Origin: Acetobacteraceae bacterium
GTDB taxonomy: Bacteria > Pseudomonadota > Alphaproteobacteria > Acetobacterales > Acetobacteraceae
Length of the DNA: 7,199 bases
Assembly (NCBI GenBank): GCA_019237355.1
Contig: JAFAHH010001099.1
Location: 1 to 7,199 of the forward strand
Direction of reading: 5' to 3'
Under the pieces are notes generated by a model. It did not search any database, was not told the origin of the DNA, and worked only from the letters and a program-made list of their open reading frames with translations. Positions 1 to 4,643 of this stretch are shown piece after piece. Numbering within the stretch: position 1 is the first letter of the stretch; every line of letters starts with the position of its first letter. Made by a program: the position numbers and the translations under genes.

Positions 1-71
1 TGGACAACGCTGGCGCGTTGCCCACAAGCCCACAGCGTCATCCGCCGCAGGAAACAAGATTGATTGCTTGA

Positions 72-347
72 TCAGAAGGAGTGGGAGCCGGCGTCTCTCA
101 ATAAAAACCCATCCGGAGTGGTCCCACCGATGGGGCTGCTCCAACTCGATCTGCTCGACTCGATCGAGATCGCGAACGATGTCGTCCCACTCCGACCGCA
201 CGCCGGCGGTGGCGAGGTGCTCGTCCAGCTCCTTGCGCAACAGCATCGCCAGAAATGAGCAAAACAGATGCCCGGCGATCGCGGCGTCCGTTTGGTGAGA
301 AACGGCCGGGTCTCGAGAATCGATTTCGCCGTCCTGATGATGGCCTC
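72..347 (-). pseudogene. IS1634-family transposase, C-terminal remnant, frameshifted
   Basis: Read on the minus strand, two frames together give the conserved C-terminal part of IS1634-type DDE transposases. About 345 down to 300 reads EAIIRTAKSILETRP, and about 297 down to 140 reads HQTDAAIAGHLFCSFLAM, then LRKELDEHLATAG and EWDDIVRDLDRVEQIELEQ. Full-length members have these in one frame (FRTAK..TRPIFH..D..IRGHVFCSFLALVL). The join near 295-303 therefore needs a one-base frameshift. After ELEQ the expected tail (DGKRF.LRT...) is not in the same frame; a weak match (DGFLLRDAG) sits in another frame that ends at a TGA at 74-72, so a second shift is likely. The N-terminal and catalytic parts are absent to the right. 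It is a dead fragment marking past transposition beside the catabolic genes. Family assignment is from remembered motifs; the exact boundaries are approximate. Confidence 0.75.
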
Positions 348-349
348 GC

Positions 350-374
350 CGCGGGCTGGTTGGCCCAGCCCGCG
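350..374. repeat. Perfect 10-bp inverted repeat (hairpin)
   Basis: Positions 350-359 (CGCGGGCTGG) pair perfectly with 365-374 around a 5-nt loop. It sits at the point where recognisable transposase sequence begins. No T-run follows on either strand, so a rho-independent terminator is not supported. It may be a scar or end structure of the mobile remnant. Confidence 0.5.
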
Positions 375-402
375 AGCTAAAAACTGTTGGATAGCGGCGC
401 TG

Positions 403-436
403 GACCGGGATGAGTTCAGTTGAATCCATCCCGGTC
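403..436. repeat. Inverted repeat directly after the small minus-strand gene
   Basis: GACCGGGATG at 403-412 is perfectly complementary to 427-436. The 14-nt interior can pair further (414-418 with 421-425, including one G-T pair). On the minus strand the hairpin begins at the last base of the stop codon of the 53-aa gene, in terminator position, but the nearest U-tract (383-379) is about 20 nt away. On the plus strand it is followed by a T-rich stretch with TTTT at 441-444. It could be a weak or bidirectional terminator, or a copy of a dispersed intergenic repeat. Confidence 0.5.
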
Positions 437-597
437 TAGCCTTTTGCTTTCAGAACGCGATTCAGCCTGCGGATGCCGCCAGGCCACGCGTCGCGTGCCG
501 AGAAAAGCGTGCGTGCCGTGCGCGCAAGCCGGGCGCCGATGTCGGCGCCTTGGCCGGCCCTGATCTGTACCAGCGGGAATAGAGCGGCTTTGGCCAT
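436..597 (-). CDS. Hypothetical small basic protein, 53 aa
   Basis: The minus strand encodes 53 residues starting MAKAALFPLVQIRAG and ending RRLNRVLKAKG. I do not recognise a family. An AGGAGA ribosome binding site (plus-strand 607-612) lies 9 nt before the ATG at 597-595. Third codon positions are mostly G or C, as in the real genes here. The protein is rich in Arg, Lys and Ala and strongly basic, with few acidic residues. It has a short hydrophobic N-terminal stretch (ALFPLVQI) but no convincing transmembrane segment or signal peptide. A hairpin begins at its stop codon. It is divergent from the cytochrome b561 gene, with 268 bp between the two starts. A longer frame over the same bases (809-462) has no comparable start signal and is judged a shadow. 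Function cannot be inferred; the gene call rests on the RBS, codon pattern and 3' hairpin. Confidence 0.55.
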   Translation of the reverse strand: MAKAALFPLVQIRAGQGADIGARLARTARTLFSARDAWPGGIRRLNRVLKAKG

Positions 598-606
598 AAT
601 GCCGAT

Positions 607-612
607 TCTCCT
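607..612 (-). promoter_or_regulatory. Ribosome binding site of the 53-aa gene
   Basis: AGGAGA on the minus strand, 9 nt before the ATG at 597-595. It is the main reason to accept this small gene and its start. Confidence 0.55.
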
Positions 613-629
613 AAACCACCCCGATCTTT

Positions 630-653
630 CATCTTGACTATTCGGTCGAGATG
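630..653. promoter_or_regulatory. Imperfect dyad, possible operator
   Basis: CATCTTGAC at 630-638 and GTCGAGATG at 645-653 form a 9-bp inverted repeat with one mismatch around a 6-nt spacer. It lies 33-56 nt upstream of the 53-aa gene's start. Dyads of this size suit a dimeric repressor, or could form a leader hairpin. No specific regulator can be named. Confidence 0.3.
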
Positions 654-853
654 ACTGATTAATGCAAGAGTAAAAAGCGGCTCGTCAAAATGGACCCCGC
701 CATGGCTACCGCATTCACGAACGCCTTTGGTCTTTGATCGAGGGCAACCACGCACCCGGAGCGTTCCCGCAGCAAACCGCTTCTCTCGGCTGAAATCATG
801 GTAGGCCAAACGCTCTGGACATAACCGAACTCAAGCCATTGCATATTTCGCAT

Positions 854-857
854 GGAG
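854..857 (+). promoter_or_regulatory. Ribosome binding site deciding the b561 start
   Basis: GGAG lies 8 nt before the ATG at 866. The alternative upstream TTG at 839 has no purine-rich element before it and would place this GGAG inside the coding sequence, so ATG 866 is preferred. Confidence 0.6.
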
Positions 858-865
858 CTACTGAG

Positions 866-1501
866 ATGATAACAAAGCCGTTTACTCAAGCGACACGAAT
901 CGCCGCGGGAAATGATCGCCTCCGCTACGACGCACTTGAGATGTCGTTCCACTGGGCTACGGCTTTGCTGGTCGTAGCGCAATATCTGCTCGCGCAGGCG
1001 TGGGGCTTCCTTCAGCGCGGCACCCCAGTTCGGCTCGAGCTGCAGTCCCTGCACGTCTCCCTAGGCCTGCTGCTCACTACGGTGCTCGTCCTGAGAATCC
1101 TATGGCGGGCGGGGCCGGGTAGACGAGTGCTGCCTGCGACCACCGGCCTGGTGGAGATCGCCTCGAAGCTCGTACATTACGCGCTCTACGGGCTGCTTGT
1201 GGCTGTCGTCGGCCTCGGCGCTTGCCTTCGCTGGGCGAAGCACGACCCGCTCAGCTTCTTCGGCCTGTTCACCCTTCCCTCGCCCTACTCATTCACCAAG
1301 GATCAGGCGACTCTGATCGGCGACCTTCATAACTGGGTGGCGACCACCATCATCATCCTCGCGGCGGGCCATGCTGGGGCGGCTTTGTTCCATCATTTCT
1401 TCCTGCGAGACGACATTTTATGGCGGATGCTGCCAGGCAAGCGAGCCCGCCGCGCCGAGCGTGACTCACCCGATCCCCGCATCGTTCCGCAGGAACCCTG
1501 A
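866..1501 (+). CDS. Cytochrome b561 family protein (CybB-like, di-heme)
   Basis: A 211-aa integral inner-membrane protein of the bacterial cytochrome b561 type, which binds two b hemes between four helices and exchanges electrons with the quinone pool. Helix 1 is about residues 24-45 with H29 (SFHWATALL), helix 2 about 59-80 with H63 (LHVSLGLLL), helix 3 about 100-121 with H104 (KLVHYALYGLL), and helix 4 about 151-178 with H155 (DLHNWVATT) and H169. The family's C-terminal signature is clear: GHAGAALFHHF, then LRDDILWRMLPG. These histidines supply the expected heme ligands. Length is slightly above the usual 175-190 aa because of N- and C-terminal tails; the C-terminus is basic, then Pro-rich. 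A hairpin follows the stop, and the next gene has its own promoter, so this is probably a separate transcript. A role as electron partner for the neighbouring oxidoreductases is possible but unproven. Confidence 0.87.
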   Translation: MITKPFTQATRIAAGNDRLRYDALEMSFHWATALLVVAQYLLAQAWGFLQRGTPVRLELQSLHVSLGLLLTTVLVLRILWRAGPGRRVLPATTGLVEIASKLVHYALYGLLVAVVGLGACLRWAKHDPLSFFGLFTLPSPYSFTKDQATLIGDLHNWVATTIIILAAGHAGAALFHHFFLRDDILWRMLPGKRARRAERDSPDPRIVPQEP

Positions 1502-1510
1502 GGCCTGCAG

Positions 1511-1544
1511 CGACACCTTGGGTAAGTGCTAACCCTGAGTGTCG
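1511..1544 (+). terminator. Hairpin after b561 gene, possible terminator
   Basis: CGACAC at 1511-1516 pairs with GTGTCG at 1539-1544, and inside it GGGT (1520-1523) pairs with ACCC (1532-1535), with a 3x3 internal loop between. A moderately T-rich stretch follows (TTTGATTT). It begins 9 nt after the b561 stop. Its right arm overlaps the duplicated promoter element, so it could also affect access to the FNR site. Confidence 0.45.
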
Positions 1545-1588
1545 GTTTGATTTGCATCAATGACTGGCGTTCGGATCGACGACAGAAT
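1535..1588 (+). repeat. Duplicated promoter element, copy 1
   Basis: This 54-bp stretch matches 3542-3595 at 47 of 54 positions without gaps; the first 28 bp are identical. It carries an FNR/FixK-type site and ends with a CAGAAT hexamer. It lies 68 bp before the monooxygenase ATG. Confidence 0.95.
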
Positions 1589-1595
1589 CCCCGCA
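1547..1595 (+). promoter_or_regulatory. FNR/FixK-type class II promoter of the monooxygenase gene
   Basis: Positions 1547-1560 read TTGAT-TTGC-ATCAA, a perfect match to the FNR/FixK/Anr/AadR consensus TTGAT-N4-ATCAA. The site centre is 1553.5. A CAGAAT hexamer (4 of 6 matches to TATAAT) at 1583-1588 falls at -12 to -7 if transcription starts at 1595 (A). That is the standard class II arrangement, with the activator centred at -41.5. The same geometry recurs at 3554-3602. This predicts activation under low oxygen, with a 62-nt leader. Which CRP/FNR-family protein acts here is unknown; no regulator gene is in the window. Confidence 0.8.
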
Positions 1596-1656
1596 CGACA
1601 TTGCCACACGTCTCAAGCCCGCCACGACCCATTCCGATTAAGAGAGGAAGCCCAAG

Positions 1657-3453
1657 ATGGTTAGCGAAGCCCGTGCAGACGTCGAAGTTCCCGTATTGAT
1701 CGTCGGCGGGGGCGGCGCTGGCCTCACCTGTTCGATGCTGCTGTCACAACTTGGCATCAACACGCTTCTGGTCAGCTCGTTGCCGACCACGTCGATCCTG
1801 CCCAAGGCGCACGTGCTTAATCAGCGTACCATGGAAATCCTCGGCGATGTCGGCGCCGCCGAGCGGATCTATGCCAAGAGTACGCCCGCCGAGAATATGG
1901 CCGCGATGGGCTGGTATGCCGGGTTTGCCGGTCCCGATCCCGATTTCGGCCGTCTCGTTGGCAAGATCGAGAGCTGGGGCGCCGGATACACCAACCTCAA
2001 TTGGGTGCAGGCGAGCGCCTGCCGCAGCGCGAATCTGCCGCAAATTCGCCTCGAGCCGATCATGAAAGCGCGCGCCGAAGAGCTCAATCCAGATGGCATC
2101 CGGTTCCACCATGAACTGACCAAGCTGGAACAGGACAGGGACGGTGTCACCGCGTGGATTGAGAACCGTGATACTGGCGCCCCGTACACGGTGAGGGCGC
2201 GCTACCTCCTTGGTTGCGACGGCGGTCGCACCATTCCCAGGATGATTGGCATCCCCTATGAAGGTCTGGGCGTGATCGCTCAGACGGCTACGGCGCATGT
2301 TTCGGCCGACCTCTCGATGTTTGCGCGGGACCCGGACGTATTGATCCGGTGGATCTGGTGTCCCGCTATCGGCGAAATGGCGGTGCTCGTGCCCATGGGG
2401 CCTGACCATTGGGGCCCAGACAGCGAAGAGTGGGTGTTCCACGTCAGCTATCAGGGCGAAGGTCCGAAAAATCTCACCAACGAGCAGATCGAAAGGAACA
2501 TGCGCCTGGCGCTCGGCATCGGTGATCTGCCTATGACCATCCACAAGATCACACGCTGGACGTTGGAAGGGGTGCTCGCGTCGAAATTCCGCCAAGGACG
2601 GGTATTCCTGGTCGGTGACGCGGCGCATCGGCATCCGCCTACTGGCGGTCTCGGCCTCACCAGTGGTGTTCAGGACTCGCATAATCTGTGTTGGAAGCTC
2701 GCGGCCGTGCTCAAGGGTCAGGCCGGCGAAAGCCTGCTTGACAGCTACGAGGCGGAGCGCCGCCCGGTCGACGCCCGGAATATCCAGCGTTCGCTGGAAA
2801 ATTCCAGAGCGCATTTCGAATTGGGACGTGCCTTCGGCCTGATGCCTGGCGCCTCGGCGGAGGCGAACTGGGCACAATTGAGAAGGATCTGGAGCGGCAA
2901 GCCTGAGGATGCAGAACATCGGCGCGAAGCCCTCAGGGGTGTCCGGCGCATGAGCATGGAAGCCAATGAGCTAAACGTAGAATACGGCTACCGTTACAAT
3001 TCCGCCGCGATCGTTCCAGATGACTCACCGGAGCCCCAGCCGATCGATGATATCCGCCTCTACGAGCCGAGCACCCGGCCGGGTAGTCCTTTGCCGCACG
3101 CCTGGATCGATGACGAGTCCGGCAATCGCCGGCCGTTGAAGGATCTCGTCGTGCCCGGCCGTTTCCCGCTGATCGCCGGTGAAGAAGGGCAGGATTGGTG
3201 CGCCGCGGCCGGAACTGTCGCCGGGGTAAACGATCTGCTGGTCGATGCCCTGCGCATCGGTCATATCGATGGCGACCTGTTCGACCCGCGTCTGGCCTGG
3301 GCGCAGTTCCGCGGGATTACCCCAAGAGGGGCCGTGCTGGTCCGGCCCGACCGGGTCGTCTGCTGGCGCAGTGCCGACGCCGCGGACAACGCGACAGCCA
3401 TATTGGCTGACTCCTTGGGGAAGGTGCTGGGGCGCACTGTTCGCACCCAGTGA
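1657..3453 (+). CDS. FAD-dependent phenol hydroxylase, TfdB-like (2,4-dichlorophenol 6-monooxygenase family)
   Basis: A 598-aa cytoplasmic class A flavoprotein monooxygenase. The family uses NAD(P)H and O2 to add a hydroxyl group ortho to an existing one, giving a catechol-type product. The N-terminal FAD-binding GxGxxG is at residues 17-22 (VGGGGAG), followed by the family motif NQRTMEIL; the DG motif is GCDGG at 186-190; the GD motif is VGDAAHRHPPTGGLG from 319. The last motif, with YEPSTRPGSPLPHAWI and AVLVRPDRVVCWR in the C-terminal thioredoxin-like domain, is characteristic of TfdB and its relatives, and the length fits (about 590-600 aa). The ATG follows AGAGGAAG at a suitable distance. 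The gene has its own FNR-type promoter and a GC hairpin after the stop, so it appears monocistronic. The substrate cannot be read from sequence; a phenol, resorcinol or other polyphenol fits the neighbours. A chlorophenol is not required. Confidence 0.9.
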   Translation: MVSEARADVEVPVLIVGGGGAGLTCSMLLSQLGINTLLVSSLPTTSILPKAHVLNQRTMEILGDVGAAERIYAKSTPAENMAAMGWYAGFAGPDPDFGRLVGKIESWGAGYTNLNWVQASACRSANLPQIRLEPIMKARAEELNPDGIRFHHELTKLEQDRDGVTAWIENRDTGAPYTVRARYLLGCDGGRTIPRMIGIPYEGLGVIAQTATAHVSADLSMFARDPDVLIRWIWCPAIGEMAVLVPMGPDHWGPDSEEWVFHVSYQGEGPKNLTNEQIERNMRLALGIGDLPMTIHKITRWTLEGVLASKFRQGRVFLVGDAAHRHPPTGGLGLTSGVQDSHNLCWKLAAVLKGQAGESLLDSYEAERRPVDARNIQRSLENSRAHFELGRAFGLMPGASAEANWAQLRRIWSGKPEDAEHRREALRGVRRMSMEANELNVEYGYRYNSAAIVPDDSPEPQPIDDIRLYEPSTRPGSPLPHAWIDDESGNRRPLKDLVVPGRFPLIAGEEGQDWCAAAGTVAGVNDLLVDALRIGHIDGDLFDPRLAWAQFRGITPRGAVLVRPDRVVCWRSADAADNATAILADSLGKVLGRTVRTQ

Positions 3454-3462
3454 TTCACCGAT

Positions 3463-3490
3463 CGCCGCTGACCGCCTTGGGTCAGCGGCG
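3463..3490 (+). terminator. Strong GC hairpin after the monooxygenase gene
   Basis: CGCCGCTGACC at 3463-3473 pairs perfectly with 3480-3490 (11 bp, 6-nt loop), starting 9 nt after the stop codon. Only a short TTT follows (about 3505-3507), so it is not a textbook intrinsic terminator, but position and stability suggest transcript-end formation or protection. It separates the monooxygenase unit from the second FNR promoter. Confidence 0.55.
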
Positions 3491-3541
3491 TGACGGGACG
3501 CTCGTTTGCGGCCTGCAGGGACTCCATAGATGATCGCCAAG

Positions 3542-3595
3542 CTGAGTGTCGGTTTGATTTGCATCAATGCCTGGCGCTCAGACTGATGTCAGAAT
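3542..3595 (+). repeat. Duplicated promoter element, copy 2
   Basis: Second copy of the 54-bp element at 1535-1588, exactly 2007 bp downstream. Similarity is lost just outside it on both sides, so the duplicated part is the regulatory core alone. It lies 41 bp before the dioxygenase ATG. Confidence 0.95.
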
Positions 3596-3602
3596 TGGCC
3601 CG
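3554..3602 (+). promoter_or_regulatory. FNR/FixK-type class II promoter of the dioxygenase (and probably molybdoenzyme) genes
   Basis: The perfect site TTGAT-TTGC-ATCAA lies at 3554-3567 (centre 3560.5). CAGAAT at 3590-3595 is at the same distance as in copy 1, predicting a start at 3602 (G) and a 35-nt leader. The predicted start lies inside the longer reading frame that begins at 3490, another reason to start the dioxygenase at 3637. Confidence 0.8.
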
Positions 3603-3624
3603 CAAATTGCGACTAGCTGACGAA

Positions 3625-3631
3625 AAGGAGG
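3625..3631 (+). promoter_or_regulatory. Ribosome binding site deciding the dioxygenase start
   Basis: AAGGAGG lies 5 nt before the ATG at 3637, close to the ideal Shine-Dalgarno sequence. It fixes the start at 3637 rather than at the in-frame ATG at 3490, which is upstream of the FNR promoter. Confidence 0.85.
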
Positions 3632-3636
3632 AGACG

Positions 3637-4539
3637 ATGCAGAAGAAATTCGATCCGAAGACGTTCCAGCTCGGGTACCTCGCGCTCGGCACGCCTGATA
3701 TCGACCGGACCAAGGACCACTATCTCAAACTCCTTGGCATGACCGAGGTCTCGCGGGGAGACGACGGATCGGTTTACCTGTCAATCGGCTACAATCACCA
3801 CGACCTGGTTCTGCGTCCAACCAAGCAGAAGGCGCTGCTCCATGTGGGGTTTCAGCTGAGACCCCACATCTCGGTCAACGATCTCGCCCGCGAAGCGCGC
3901 GACCTTGGCTTTGCTGCTGACGTCAAGACGGACAGTCAGCCTGGCCTTGGGGAGCTGGTCGAGGTCGAGGCCCCCGGCGGCCTCCCGATCCAGTTCTACA
4001 GCGCGATGGAAGCTTCCTCCACGCCCGGTTTCAAGCAAACCGGCGCTTCGCCGATGCGCCTCGGACACTTCGCGGTCATCTCCCCCGAAGGCGACAAGCT
4101 GATAAGCTTCTTTAGGGACTTTCTCGGCTTCTGGTACACCGACGACATCGGGGGGATTGCAAACTTTTTCACCTGCAATCGCGAGCACCACGTCATCAAT
4201 ATCGTGAAGGTGCCGGAATCCCGGATACATCACATCGCCTTCGAGCTCAGGGAAAGCTCTTGCCACCCCATCGCCGCCGATGCGATGCGTGCCGCCGGCG
4301 TCAATCTGCTCTGGGGCCCGGCGCGGCACACGGCGGGCCACAACCTGGCGTCCTACCACCACGACCCCGACAAGGTGATGATCGAGTTCTACACCGACAT
4401 GGACACGTTCATCCCAGAACTCGGGATGTGCGAGCCCCGGCCCTGGCACGACCATTTGCCGATGAAGCCTAGAAGCTGGGGGCCGCACGAGGTGAACGTC
4501 TGGGGCCTCGAGTTCGGCTATAATCTGGCCGCAGGCTGA
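3637..4539 (+). CDS. Type I extradiol ring-cleavage dioxygenase (VOC superfamily, catechol 2,3-dioxygenase-like)
   Basis: A 300-aa two-module vicinal oxygen chelate protein, the usual length for catechol 2,3-dioxygenase or dihydroxybiphenyl dioxygenase (XylE/BphC type). The family opens catechols next to the diol using O2 and a divalent metal, usually Fe(II), in the cytoplasm. Module 1 is about residues 10-120, module 2 about 138-265. The 2-His-1-Glu facial triad is visible in module 2: H144 (LGHFAV), H199 (IHHIAFEL) and E250 (VMIEFY). H231 (RHT) and Y240 match, by spacing from the Glu, the second-shell catalytic His and Tyr of BphC. As is normal, the triad is only in the C-terminal module. 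The preceding hydroxylase would supply a catechol-type substrate. The molybdoenzyme follows after 104 bp on the same strand, probably co-transcribed. The specific substrate (catechol, hydroxyquinol, pyrogallol or a substituted catechol) cannot be told; metal preference is also unknown. Confidence 0.88.
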   Translation: MQKKFDPKTFQLGYLALGTPDIDRTKDHYLKLLGMTEVSRGDDGSVYLSIGYNHHDLVLRPTKQKALLHVGFQLRPHISVNDLAREARDLGFAADVKTDSQPGLGELVEVEAPGGLPIQFYSAMEASSTPGFKQTGASPMRLGHFAVISPEGDKLISFFRDFLGFWYTDDIGGIANFFTCNREHHVINIVKVPESRIHHIAFELRESSCHPIAADAMRAAGVNLLWGPARHTAGHNLASYHHDPDKVMIEFYTDMDTFIPELGMCEPRPWHDHLPMKPRSWGPHEVNVWGLEFGYNLAAG

Positions 4540-4643
4540 ACTTCTCGCGCCCTTTGCCAGCCGCCCGGGTGGCACGACGGCCAGCCCGGACGGGTGGGCA
4601 AGAGGACTCGTTACCGTCTCAACCATCAGCCATCGAGTCGATC

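Larger units (their letters stand above)
598..865. other. Divergent intergenic region, no gene seen
   Basis: This stretch separates the small minus-strand gene from the plus-strand b561 gene and should hold both promoters. I found no convincing -35/-10 pair on either strand, no FNR-type box and no recognisable protein in any frame. It contains an imperfect inverted repeat at 630-653, listed separately. Confidence 0.5.

Noticed and set aside
64..298. Small plus-strand frames over the left edge
   Set aside because: They run antisense to the transposase remnant and have no recognisable content.
659..688. Minus-strand TTGACG (688-683) with CATTAA (664-659) as a promoter for the 53-aa gene
   Set aside because: The -10 candidate matches only 3 of 6 consensus bases; too weak to annotate.
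690..737. 15-codon plus-strand frame (MDPAMATAFTNAFGL) upstream of b561, considered as a leader peptide
   Set aside because: No ribosome binding site, no run of regulatory codons and no attenuator structure nearby.
1744..2919. Long 391-codon open frame on the minus strand opposite the monooxygenase
   Set aside because: It is antisense to a gene with clear FAD motifs, and its translation is Arg/His/Pro-rich without a recognisable domain. This is a common artefact of GC-rich codon use.
3490..3636. 49-residue N-terminal extension of the dioxygenase using ATG 3490
   Set aside because: It would cover the FNR site, the -10 hexamer and the predicted transcript start, lacks family similarity, and the best ribosome binding site is before 3637.
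4565..4589. Bulged GC hairpin between dioxygenase and molybdoenzyme as a terminator
   Set aside because: Only 8 pairs with a bulge and no T-run; co-transcription of the two genes remains more likely.
3781..4626. 281-codon minus-strand frame opposite the dioxygenase
   Set aside because: It is the antisense shadow of a gene whose metal ligands are identifiable; no domain and no ribosome binding site.
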